A DNA stretch of 45,334 nucleotides from CAZFQD01 sp964520885 (lineage in GTDB: Bacteria > Bacillota > Clostridia > Oscillospirales > SIG519), in contig CAZFQD010000002.1 of assembly GCA_964520885.1 (NCBI GenBank), forward strand, positions 1-45,334, given 5' to 3'. The notes beneath the pieces were generated by a model. That model searched no databases, was not told the origin of the DNA, and saw nothing but the letters and a program-made list of their open reading frames with translations. Both the position numbers and the translations under genes were made by a program. Below are positions 32,911 to 41,195 of the stretch, piece by piece (the first letter of the stretch is position 1; each line of letters starts with the position of its first letter).

Positions 32911-34590
32911 TTAAAATAGTCCTGAAATTTTGCCTGTTGAATCTACATCTATTTTTTCTGCAGAAGGAACCTTTGGAAGTCCCGGCATTGTCATAATATT
33001 TCCTGTAAGAACAACAACAAAGCCGGCTCCGGCAGAAACCTTAACATTTCTAACATTAACTCTAAAACCTGTTGGTGCTCCTAACTTCTTTTGGTCATCA
33101 GAGAAAGAATACTGAGTTTTCGCCATACAAATTGGTAGATTTTTAAATCCTAAACTTTCTAATTTTTCGATTTCTTTTGAAGCTGCTAAATCATAATCTA
33201 CTCCATCGCCTCTGTAAACATTAGTAACAACTGCATTGATTTTTTCTTTAATAGAAAGTTCATCAGAATAAATAAATTTAAAACTATTATCTTTATCTTC
33301 TGAAATTCTAATTACTTCCTTAGCAAGTTCAATTCCGCCCTCGCCACCTTTGCCCCAAACATCTGACAAAGCTACATTAGCACCATACTGCTTGCATTTT
33401 TTTTCTATTAATGCAATTTCAGCATCAGTATCGGTTGGAAATTTGTTAATAGCAACAACGCAAGGAATAGAAAATTTTTGAGTAATGTTTTCAATATGCC
33501 TTAAAAGATTTGGCAAACCTTTTTCAAGAGTTACAAGATTTTCAGTTGAAAGTTCTTGCTTAGCGGCTCCACCGTGATGTTTTAATGCTCTGATAGTAGC
33601 AACTATGACAACTGCTGATGTCTTTAAATTACCTTTACGGCATTTGATGTCTAAGAACTTTTCAGCACCTAAGTCGCCACCAAAACCAGCTTCTGTAATC
33701 ACATAATCACCTAATTTAAGAGCTAATTTAGTAGCAATCAAACTATTACATCCGTGAGCAATATTAGCAAATGGTCCACCATGAATAAATGTTGGTGTGT
33801 GCTCTAATGTTTGAACTAAATTAGGTTTATAAGCATCCTTTAATAGTGTTGTTAAAGCACCTTGTGCATTAAGTTGTCTTGCAAAAACGGGTTGGTCATC
33901 TCTTGTGTAGCCAATAACTATATTACCAATATTTTGTTTTAAGTCATCAAGACTATTTGATAAACAAAGAATAGCCATAATTTCAGAGGCAACAGTAATG
34001 TCAAATCCATCTTCTCTTGGCATACCATTAACTTTTCCACCCATTCCATCTACTATGTATCTTAATTGCCTATCGTTCATATCAACGCATCTTTTCCAAG
34101 TGATTTTTCTGACATCAATATTAAGAGCGTTTCCGTGGAATATATGATTATCAATCATTGCGGCTAAAAGATTGTTTGCGGCTCCAATTGCGTGCATATC
34201 TCCAGTAAAATGAAGATTAATATCCTCCATTGGAACAACTTGAGCATACCCGCCGCCTGCGGCTCCACCTTTAATTCCAAAAACAGGACCTAAAGAAGGC
34301 TCTCTAAGTGCAATTACTACTTTTTTACCAATCTTATTAAGAGCATCTCCCAAACCAACAGTTGTTGTTGTTTTCCCCTCACCGGCAGGGGTAGGAGTTA
34401 TAGCGGTAACTAAAATTAATTTCCCGTCTTTTTTATCCTTTAATTTTTCAAGCAAATTAATATTGATTTTGGCTTTATAATTTCCGTAAAGCTCAATATC
34501 TTCTTTCCCAATTCCAATAAATGAGGCTATTTCCTCAATTGGTTTTAAAGTTGTTTCTTGTGCGATTTCAATATCACTTTTAAATGTCAT
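32911..34590 (-). CDS. fhs: Formate-tetrahydrofolate ligase
   Basis: A 559-residue Fhs that makes 10-formyl-THF from formate, THF and ATP. The ATP loop is TPTPAGEGKTTTTVGL (about residues 65-80), followed by REPSLGPVFGIKGGAAGGGY, HFTGDMHAI and the long family-specific C-terminal half ending PGLPKVPSAEKID. GGAG is upstream of the ATG. It heads the minus-strand fhs/acsE-like/metFV set and links to the formate dehydrogenase cluster by its substrate. Confidence 0.97.
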   Translation of the reverse strand: MTFKSDIEIAQETTLKPIEEIASFIGIGKEDIELYGNYKAKININLLEKLKDKKDGKLILVTAITPTPAGEGKTTTTVGLGDALNKIGKKVVIALREPSLGPVFGIKGGAAGGGYAQVVPMEDINLHFTGDMHAIGAANNLLAAMIDNHIFHGNALNIDVRKITWKRCVDMNDRQLRYIVDGMGGKVNGMPREDGFDITVASEIMAILCLSNSLDDLKQNIGNIVIGYTRDDQPVFARQLNAQGALTTLLKDAYKPNLVQTLEHTPTFIHGGPFANIAHGCNSLIATKLALKLGDYVITEAGFGGDLGAEKFLDIKCRKGNLKTSAVVIVATIRALKHHGGAAKQELSTENLVTLEKGLPNLLRHIENITQKFSIPCVVAINKFPTDTDAEIALIEKKCKQYGANVALSDVWGKGGEGGIELAKEVIRISEDKDNSFKFIYSDELSIKEKINAVVTNVYRGDGVDYDLAASKEIEKLESLGFKNLPICMAKTQYSFSDDQKKLGAPTGFRVNVRNVKVSAGAGFVVVLTGNIMTMPGLPKVPSAEKIDVDSTGKISGLF

Positions 34591-34724
34591 TTACCCATCT
34601 CCTTGTTTCTTATAAAATTTATCCATATTTTAAGAACTTAATTTTATATAAATTATTAATAATAAGATATAAAAATATCATTATTTTTTGTAAATTTTCC
34701 TGTTATTTTAATAAAAGATATATT

Positions 34725-35552
34725 TTAAACATCTTTTACAGTATTAATTATGTATTTAAGTAAGTCTTCTAATTTTTGTTTATAAACTGATTCCTTTATT
34801 GTGCAAAGAGAATCCTTTGCTCTGTTTATATATTCTTTTGCTTCTTTTAATCCTTCGTTTTTTTTCATTATTGAATCTTTATCTAAATAATCATCAATTA
34901 TTTGAAATGCCATACCAAAATTAAGACCATAACTCTCAAAAGATGCAATTTCTAAATCTGAAGCTCCTGAAATTGTTGCACCAAATCGGCAACAATTGCT
35001 CATAAAGAGAGCAGTTTTTCCCTTTATAATTTCAAGATAATCTTTTTTAGATGGTTTCGTTTTCAAAAAACTCAATTGTTTTATTTCAGCTAAACACATT
35101 TTTTTTATCATTTCAATTGTTCTAAAATGATATTCTGACGAAAAAAGTTCTACAATCATTAAAAATGAATGTGCGTGCAAAACATCGCCCGCTAAAACAG
35201 CTGCTTTATTCCCAAAGGTACTATTTAAAGTTTTTTGACCACGACGCAAAATATCATTATCAATAATATCATCATGTATTAAACTTGCTGTGTGAATAAG
35301 TTCAAGTGCTAATGCCATTTGATTTAGTTTGTCTTTTATTTCTTCAGATGAATTCTCACTTACAGCATTTGCACAAAGTAGTAGTAAAGCTGGCCTTAAT
35401 CGTTTGCCTCTAATTTTAAATGAATGCAAAAAGACATTATTTATTTTAGTTTTATTAAGGCTTTTAACAGTGCTTTCTAAAGTTTTCTCCATAATTTCTA
35501 ATTGACTTTTAATGGGAAAATATATCTCTTTAATGCTAATTTTATTGACCAT
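34725..35552 (-). CDS. trans-Polyprenyl diphosphate synthase
   Basis: A 275-residue isoprenoid chain-elongating enzyme. The first aspartate motif is in LIHDDIIDNDILRRG, the second is DDYLD in FQIIDDYLD, and GKRLRPA marks the IPP site. The type resembles component II of heptaprenyl synthases that supply the menaquinone side chain; chain length cannot be read from the sequence. AGGTGG precedes the ATG. MenA and UbiE/MenG are nearby on the other strand. Confidence 0.92.
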   Translation of the reverse strand: MVNKISIKEIYFPIKSQLEIMEKTLESTVKSLNKTKINNVFLHSFKIRGKRLRPALLLLCANAVSENSSEEIKDKLNQMALALELIHTASLIHDDIIDNDILRRGQKTLNSTFGNKAAVLAGDVLHAHSFLMIVELFSSEYHFRTIEMIKKMCLAEIKQLSFLKTKPSKKDYLEIIKGKTALFMSNCCRFGATISGASDLEIASFESYGLNFGMAFQIIDDYLDKDSIMKKNEGLKEAKEYINRAKDSLCTIKESVYKQKLEDLLKYIINTVKDV

Positions 35553-35595
35553 TTTTTAACCACCTAAAATTTATTTAACTAAATATGATTATCTA

Positions 35596-35624
35596 ATTCT
35601 ATAAAAACAAACTTAAATTGTCAA
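35596..35624 (-). promoter_or_regulatory. Promoter of the polyprenyl synthase gene
   Basis: Read on the minus strand: TTGACA (35619-35624), a 17-bp spacer and TAGAAT (35596-35601), 44 bp before the ATG. Confidence 0.7.
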
Positions 35625-35746
35625 CATTTTTTTTGCTATATTTTTTACTATTATCGACATTAAATTTAATAAAATATGGTTATAATATTTTTTTTATAAA
35701 GATATATCGATTTTATGCAAAAAATAACGAATTATTAACAGAATAC

Positions 35747-35774
35747 TTTACAAACACTTTTAATTTAGTATAAT
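35747..35774 (+). promoter_or_regulatory. Promoter of the etfBA-fixCX unit
   Basis: TTTACA (35747-35752), a 16-bp spacer and TATAAT (35769-35774). A second TTGACA follows at 35784 without an ideal -10. The rest of 35625-35746 is AT-rich and shows no gene. Confidence 0.65.
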
Positions 35775-35840
35775 AAATTTGAATTGACATATTTATTCAA
35801 TTCTATTTATATAAATAATATTTGAAAGGTTGTTGAGACA

Positions 35841-36653
35841 GTGCATATTACAGTTTGCGTAAAACAAGTTCCAAATACCACTGAAATTAAAATGGACCCT
35901 GTCACTAACACTTTAGATAGGGCAAGTGCAGCAACAATAATAAACCCTTACGATGCTCATGCAGTTGAAGAAGCGGTAAAATTAACTAAAAAGTTTGGAG
36001 GAAAGGTGTCAGTTGTTTCAATGGGACCTCCTCAAGCAAAAGATGTTCTAAAAAAAAGTATTGAAATTGGTGCTGATGAAGGCTATTTACTTACAGATAG
36101 GGCCTTTGCAGGTTCCGATACTTTGGCTACAAGTTATATTCTTGCTAAGGCAATTGAAAAAATTGCACAAAAAGAGCCAATTGATATTATATTTTGTGGT
36201 ATGCAAGCCATAGATGGAGATACAGCACAAGTTGGACCTGGGATTGCTACTCGATTAAAGTACTCTCAGCTTACTTATGTTGAAAAAATTGCTGAATTTA
36301 ATGAAAAAGAGAACACTCTTACTGTTCACAGAAAAATTGATAATGGCTACGAAGTAGTAAAAACTTTGCTTCCTTGCTTACTCACTGTTGAGAAAAGCAT
36401 CAATGAAATTAGTTATTCACCTTTGCCAAATATGATTAAAGCGGCAAGATATTCTCCAATTACTTGGGGGTTTGATGATTTAGATGCTGATATTAAAGAA
36501 ATGGGATTAAAAGGTTCACCTACTTCTGTTCGTAAAATATTCCCACCAAAAAATAGAGAAGGCGGAGAAATTTTAAAGGGTAATTTAGATAATGTGATTC
36601 AATTACTTATAAAGCAAATAAAAGGAGGGGTTATTGAATGTCTAACGAAATAG
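35841..36653 (+). CDS. etfB: Electron transfer flavoprotein, beta subunit
   Basis: A 270-residue EtfB/FixA. It begins MHITVCVKQVPNTTEIKMDP. The nucleotide-binding segment AGSDTLATSYILAKAI resembles that of NADH-using, bifurcating Etfs, and CGMQAIDGDTAQVGP is the family signature. The start is GTG. It overlaps etfA by 16 bases. With FixC- and FixX-like partners it fits the EtfABCX type that links NADH, ferredoxin and a quinone; bifurcation is inferred from family knowledge. Confidence 0.95.
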   Translation: MHITVCVKQVPNTTEIKMDPVTNTLDRASAATIINPYDAHAVEEAVKLTKKFGGKVSVVSMGPPQAKDVLKKSIEIGADEGYLLTDRAFAGSDTLATSYILAKAIEKIAQKEPIDIIFCGMQAIDGDTAQVGPGIATRLKYSQLTYVEKIAEFNEKENTLTVHRKIDNGYEVVKTLLPCLLTVEKSINEISYSPLPNMIKAARYSPITWGFDDLDADIKEMGLKGSPTSVRKIFPPKNREGGEILKGNLDNVIQLLIKQIKGGVIECLTK

Positions 36654-37678
36654 AAGAAAAAAACACCAAAAAAAATGACAGTGGCATTTTTGTTTTTGTA
36701 GAACAACTTGAAGGAAAATTAGCACCGGTTTCACTTGAATTAATAGGCAAAGCAACCGAATTGGCCTCAGATTTAGGATGTTCGGTTAGCACATTTTTAA
36801 TTGGCGATAATGTAAGTCATATTGTTCCTACTCTTTTTCATTATGGATCTGATAAAGTTTATATTATTGATAGTCCTGAATATCATTATTATAGAGTTGA
36901 ACCGTATAATCTTGCATCTTGTTATCTTGTAGAAAAATATAAACCGGAAATACTATTAATTGGAGCAACAACCACAGGAAGAGATTTAGCAGGAGCAATG
37001 GCTACTACTCTTAAAACGGGACTTACAGCAGATTGCACTATTTTAGAAATAGATATGGAAAAGAAAATTCTCTTAGCAAGCAGACCTGCATTTGGTGGCA
37101 ATATTATGGCTACTATTGTTTGTTTGAATCATCGTCCTCAAATGGCTACAGTTCGCCCAAGAGTAATGAAAATGCCACAAATTGATACTTCAAGAACTGG
37201 TATTGAAATAAAGGAGTCTATTCCTATTGATGAGAAATCACTTAAAACAATAGTTCTTGAAATAGTCAAAGAAACGGGCTCAAATGTTAAAATTGAAGAT
37301 GCTAAAATTATTGTTAGCGGTGGCAGAGGTGTTCAAAGCCCAGAGAATTTTAAACTTATTTCTGAATTGGCCGATGTTTTAGGCGGAGTTGTTGGCGGAA
37401 GTCGCGGTGCAGTTGAAAAAAGTTTAGTTGATTATGCACACCAAGTTGGACAAACCGGTAAAACGGTTAGCCCAAACATTTACTTTGCTATTGGAATTTC
37501 TGGTGCTGTTCAGCATACGGTAGGTATGACTGGTTCTGAAACTATTGTTGCAATAAATACAGACCCTGAGTGTAATATGATGAAACTTGCTACATATGGA
37601 ATTGTTGGAGATGCCACAGTTGTATTACCAAAACTTATTGAAGAATTTAAAAAAGTATTAAAAAGTGTAAATATATAA
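36638..37678 (+). CDS. etfA: Electron transfer flavoprotein, alpha subunit
   Basis: A 346-residue EtfA/FixB. The FAD-binding C-terminal domain is clear: VSGGRGVQSPENFKLI, GGVVGGSRGAVE, GQTGKTVSPN, YFAIGISGAVQH and INTDPECNMMKLATYGIVGD. GGAGGGG lies ahead of the ATG, inside etfB, so translation is coupled. It pairs with EtfB. Confidence 0.96.
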   Translation: MSNEIEEKNTKKNDSGIFVFVEQLEGKLAPVSLELIGKATELASDLGCSVSTFLIGDNVSHIVPTLFHYGSDKVYIIDSPEYHYYRVEPYNLASCYLVEKYKPEILLIGATTTGRDLAGAMATTLKTGLTADCTILEIDMEKKILLASRPAFGGNIMATIVCLNHRPQMATVRPRVMKMPQIDTSRTGIEIKESIPIDEKSLKTIVLEIVKETGSNVKIEDAKIIVSGGRGVQSPENFKLISELADVLGGVVGGSRGAVEKSLVDYAHQVGQTGKTVSPNIYFAIGISGAVQHTVGMTGSETIVAINTDPECNMMKLATYGIVGDATVVLPKLIEEFKKVLKSVNI

Positions 37679-37704
37679 GATATTTGTGAAAGGGGGCAAT
37701 TGAT

Positions 37705-39000
37705 TTGACTGAAAAATTTGATGCTATTGTTGTTGGCGGTGGAGTTTCTGGCTTAGCTGCAGCATATATAATGGCAAAAAAAGGCTTAAAGGTTATAATA
37801 ATTGAAAAAGGAAATAAAGCTGGTTCTAAAAATGTTATGGGGGGAATTCTTTATAGAAAAATGATGGAAGATATTATTCCGGAATTTTGGAAAGAAGCTC
37901 CACTTGAAAGACCTATTGTTGAGCAAAACATTTGGATTATGGGCGAAAATTCTATTACAAAAATTGGTTATAAGGGAATGGAATGGGCTGAAGAACCACA
38001 TAATTGTTATTCGGTTTTTAGAGGGAAATTTGACAATTGGTTTGCTAAAAAATGTGTTGAAGCTGGTGCACTTCTTATTACTGAAACCGTTGTTACTAGT
38101 TGTATAATAGCGGATGGAACAGTAGTAGGTGTTAATACCGATAGACCAGATGGGGATTTATATGCAGATGTAGTTGTGCTGGCAGATGGTGCTAATTCTC
38201 TATTAGCAAAAGACCTTGGTTTTCATAAAGAATGGAAAAAAGAAGAGGTTGCTCTTGCCGTTATGGAAGTATTAAAATTACCAAAAGCAACTATTGAACA
38301 AAGATTTAACCTTGATAAAGGTATGGGTGCAGCAATAGAAATATTTGGTGATGGAACTTTAGGAATGGTTGGAACCGCTTTTGTTTATACAAATAAAGAG
38401 CATATCTCTATTGGTTGTGGCACTTTGCTTTCTCAAATGGTTGAAAAGAAAGTTACACCTTATGATTTACTTGAACATCTTAAAAACCATCCTGCTATTA
38501 AACCTTTGATTGCAGATGCTACACAAGCAGAATATTATGCACATTTAATTCCTGAGGGTGGATATCACAGTATTCCTACATTAGTTGGGGATGGAGTATT
38601 GGTTATTGGAGATGCGGCACAATTTGTAAACGGTCTTCACCGTGAAGGTTCAAATATGGCTACTGAATCGGGTAAATTTGCGGCCGAAACAATTATTAAA
38701 GCCAAAGAACTTGGCAAGTTTGATAAAAAGACTCTTTCTTCTTATGAAACTTCGGTTAGAAACAGTTTTATTGTAAAAGACTTGAAAAAATACAGAAATG
38801 CTTCTAAAACCCTTGAAACCAATCCATCTTATTTTAAACATTATATTCCACAGTTGAATAAAGCTGTTGGTAACTTTTTAACAGTTGATGGTATTACTAA
38901 AGTTAAAAAACAAATGATTTTTATTAAGGATATGTTAAAGGGTAAAAACTTTTTTGTTGCAGCCGGCGAAGTATTAAAATTATTATGGGCGGTGAAGTAA
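37705..39000 (+). CDS. fixC: FixC-like FAD-dependent quinone oxidoreductase
   Basis: A 431-residue FixC/EtfC flavoprotein of the Etf-quinone oxidoreductase family. The FAD loop is AIVVGGGVSGLAAAYI at the N-terminus, with GSKNVMGGILY and VVLADGANSLLAKDLG later, and the GDAAQFVNG segment near the C-terminus. It likely takes electrons from EtfBA and passes them to menaquinone at the membrane surface. The start is TTG with AGGGGG upstream. Its stop overlaps the fixX start by one base. Confidence 0.94.
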   Translation: MTEKFDAIVVGGGVSGLAAAYIMAKKGLKVIIIEKGNKAGSKNVMGGILYRKMMEDIIPEFWKEAPLERPIVEQNIWIMGENSITKIGYKGMEWAEEPHNCYSVFRGKFDNWFAKKCVEAGALLITETVVTSCIIADGTVVGVNTDRPDGDLYADVVVLADGANSLLAKDLGFHKEWKKEEVALAVMEVLKLPKATIEQRFNLDKGMGAAIEIFGDGTLGMVGTAFVYTNKEHISIGCGTLLSQMVEKKVTPYDLLEHLKNHPAIKPLIADATQAEYYAHLIPEGGYHSIPTLVGDGVLVIGDAAQFVNGLHREGSNMATESGKFAAETIIKAKELGKFDKKTLSSYETSVRNSFIVKDLKKYRNASKTLETNPSYFKHYIPQLNKAVGNFLTVDGITKVKKQMIFIKDMLKGKNFFVAAGEVLKLLWAVK

Positions 39001-39293
39001 TGAGTGATATTAATTATAATGTAAATATTGACGATAAATTATATTTAAATAGTTATATAGTAGATACTGAATCTCATTTAAAGATAATTGACCAGTCAGT
39101 TTGCGAAAAATGCGAAGATAAGCCTTGTCTTATAATTTGTCCTGCTAAGGTTTACGAAGAAAAAGATAATCATACGCATATCTCATATGAAGGTTGTCTT
39201 GAATGTGGAGCTTGTAGAATAGCTTGCGTTAAAGGAAATATTGATTGGCGTTATCCTAAAGGTGGCTTTGGCGTTCAATTTAGATTGGCATAA
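39000..39293 (+). CDS. fixX: FixX-like ferredoxin
   Basis: A 97-residue ferredoxin-like partner of FixC. Cysteines occur in CEKCEDKPCLIICPAKVY and CLECGACRIACVKGNIDW; the second group makes a [4Fe-4S] site and the first is partly degenerate, as in FixX. The protein ends YPKGGFGVQFRLA, typical of FixX. The ATG at 39000 overlaps the fixC stop. Confidence 0.94.
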   Translation: MSDINYNVNIDDKLYLNSYIVDTESHLKIIDQSVCEKCEDKPCLIICPAKVYEEKDNHTHISYEGCLECGACRIACVKGNIDWRYPKGGFGVQFRLA

Positions 39294-39332
39294 CTATAAA
39301 ATAAGGTTAAACTTAGTTAGGAGATTATATTT

Positions 39333-40205
39333 ATGTTAAACAAGTTAAAAATTTGGTTCAGAGCCACAAGACCATTTTCTTTTACTGCATCTTTAATACC
39401 TGTCATTGTAGGAAGTGTATTACTGAAAAATAATCATATTTTTTCTATTTTTCTATTTGTTGTTTCACTTTTTACTATACTTTTTTTACATATAGCGGCT
39501 AATTTAATTAGTGATAGCGACGATTACATAAAAAAAGTTGATACAAAAAAATCTCTTGGTTCAAGCGGAGTGATTGTAGAAGGATTATTAAGACCAAAAA
39601 AAGTTTTGCATATGGGATATAATTTTTTGTTTTTAGCTTTTATTGGTGGAATATTCTTGTTTTTACAAAGAGGTATGCCTATTCTTTATTTTGGATTAGC
39701 AGGGGCTTTAGGTGGCTTTTTCTATTCAAGAAAGCCTTTTTCTTTTAAATACAGAGGCTTAGGTACCCCACTTGTATTTTTGATGTTTGGTCCTTTGCCT
39801 GTTATCGGCTCTTATTTTGTGCAAACAAAATTGTATGACTTAAAAGCACTACTCATTTCAATTCCAATAGGATTGTTGACAGTTGCAATTTTGCATTCTA
39901 ACGATATAAGAGATATTAAACATGATACCAAAGCAAAAATCAAAACATTTTCTATTATTATAGGAAAAGATAAAGCAAAAATATTTTATTTGGCTTTACT
40001 TGCAGTTTCATATTTATTTATTATATTTATGATAGTTTTTGGACAATTAAATCTATGGAGTTTAATTGTGTTTATTACCTTACCAATTGCAGTAAAAAAC
40101 ATAAAAAAACTATTTACTGCCGAAGACATTGCTACAATTGACAAAGAAACCGCTATGTTGCAATTGTCATTTGGTGTTTTGCTTGTAATTTCATTACTTG
40201 TTTAA
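39333..40205 (+). CDS. menA: MenA/UbiA-family prenyltransferase
   Basis: A 290-residue membrane prenyltransferase with about eight hydrophobic helices. The first aspartate-rich motif is NLISDSDDYIKKVD, and the second is NDIRDIKHDTKAKIKTF. This matches MenA-type enzymes that attach the polyprenyl chain to the naphthoquinone precursor. Genes for making the ring are not in the window. TTAGGAG precedes the ATG. A methyltransferase of the UbiE/MenG family follows. Confidence 0.9.
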   Translation: MLNKLKIWFRATRPFSFTASLIPVIVGSVLLKNNHIFSIFLFVVSLFTILFLHIAANLISDSDDYIKKVDTKKSLGSSGVIVEGLLRPKKVLHMGYNFLFLAFIGGIFLFLQRGMPILYFGLAGALGGFFYSRKPFSFKYRGLGTPLVFLMFGPLPVIGSYFVQTKLYDLKALLISIPIGLLTVAILHSNDIRDIKHDTKAKIKTFSIIIGKDKAKIFYLALLAVSYLFIIFMIVFGQLNLWSLIVFITLPIAVKNIKKLFTAEDIATIDKETAMLQLSFGVLLVISLLV

Positions 40206-40212
40206 TATTGAT

Positions 40213-40296
40213 ATGGAAAGAAAAAACTTAATTCCAGTTATTATATCTCACTCACTTTGGGATTTGGTTATCTTTATTTTGTTTCCGCTAAATTGA
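40213..40296 (+). pseudogene. Possible remnant of a CPBP-type membrane protease
   Basis: A 27-residue ORF, MERKNLIPVIISHSLWDLVI followed by FILFPLN, sits between menA and ubiE. The pattern NLIPVIISHSLWDLV resembles the last conserved helix of CPBP (Abi) proteases, where the His is conserved. No upstream part of such a gene is present, so this is probably a leftover. A genuine small membrane peptide is the alternative. Confidence 0.4.
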
Positions 40297-40306
40297 GGAC
40301 GAAATT

Positions 40307-41002
40307 ATGATTAATGAAAATGTAAATAAGATTTTTTCTTCTATTGCTAAAAAATACGATTTAATGAATGCACTTTTAACCTTAAATATTGATAGAATTT
40401 GGCGAAAAAAAGCTATTTCATTATGCGAAATAAAAGATGGATTAAAAATTATTGATTTGTGCTGTGGAACAGGCGAAATGGTAAAGGAAATATTTAAAAG
40501 CAAAAAAGAAAATATTTTTGTTATCGGACTTGACTATAACGAAAAAATGCTTGAATTAGCATATCAAAAACTAAGTAATGTATCTAATATTGGACAATTT
40601 GAATTAGTTCAGGGCGATGCTTCAAATACCAAATATGAAAGTTCTTCATTTGATGTAGTTACAATAGCATTTGGACTTAGAAATATTAAAAATTGTGAAC
40701 AGGCTCTTTTTGAGATGAATAGAATTTTAAAAAAAGACGGCAAACTTGTTTGCTTAGAATTGTCAAAGCCCGAAAATGCTATTTTTAGCAGTATATATAA
40801 TTTATATTTTAATCATTTGCTTCCTTTAATAGGCTACATCGGAACAGGCGATAAAGGGGCATATAAATATCTTAGAAACTCTGTAAATCATTTTAAAAAT
40901 AAGCAAGAACTAATACAAATTTTTAAAAAGTCTGGGTTTTCAAATGTTGGTTGTGTCCCATTAGCATTTGGAATTGCAGCAATTCATTATGGTAGTAAAT
41001 AA
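40307..41002 (+). CDS. ubiE: Demethylmenaquinone methyltransferase (UbiE/MenG)
   Basis: A 231-residue UbiE/MenG that performs the last methylation of menaquinone. Family segments are IFSSIAKKYDLMNALLT at the N-terminus, SAM motif IIDLCCGTGEMV, AFGLRNIKNCEQAL and LELSKPENAIF. TTGAGGA precedes the ATG. With menA and the nearby prenyl synthase it makes the tail end of the menaquinone pathway. Confidence 0.95.
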   Translation: MINENVNKIFSSIAKKYDLMNALLTLNIDRIWRKKAISLCEIKDGLKIIDLCCGTGEMVKEIFKSKKENIFVIGLDYNEKMLELAYQKLSNVSNIGQFELVQGDASNTKYESSSFDVVTIAFGLRNIKNCEQALFEMNRILKKDGKLVCLELSKPENAIFSSIYNLYFNHLLPLIGYIGTGDKGAYKYLRNSVNHFKNKQELIQIFKKSGFSNVGCVPLAFGIAAIHYGSK

Positions 41003-41021
41003 TAAAAAATTAATATTTTTA

Positions 41022-41191
41022 ATAAAGGGGCTGTATCAAAACAAAAATAAATAGTAAAACACAAAGAGAGATTCTTCGCTTTTGCTCAGAATGACCCCCA
41101 TTTTGTCATTCTGAGGGGATTTATCCCCGAAGAATCTCTTAATTCCTGTTCAATATTTTTTATTTTAATTGTTTTGATACAGCCCCTTTAT
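41022..41191. mobile_element. MITE-like element with 21-bp terminal inverted repeats
   Basis: The ends 41022-41042 and 41171-41191 are perfect 21-bp inverted repeats containing GGGGCTGTATCAAAAC. Similar GGGGCTGTNTCAAAA ends occur on IS1182-type elements. Inside is a second palindrome: AGAGATTCTTCG...CAGAATGAC (41067-41095) facing GTCATTCTG...CGAAGAATCTCT (41105-41139), a variant of the repeat around the GIY-YIG gene. No coding sequence. It lies between convergent ubiE and femX, where it could also end transcription in both directions. No clear target duplication. Confidence 0.85.
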
Positions 41192-41195
41192 ATTA

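Noticed and set aside
34640..34700. AT-only inverted repeat (AATAAT...ATTATT) as a terminator for the polyprenyl synthase gene
   Set aside because: The stem has almost no G-C pairs and includes mismatches; this is expected by chance in such AT-rich DNA.
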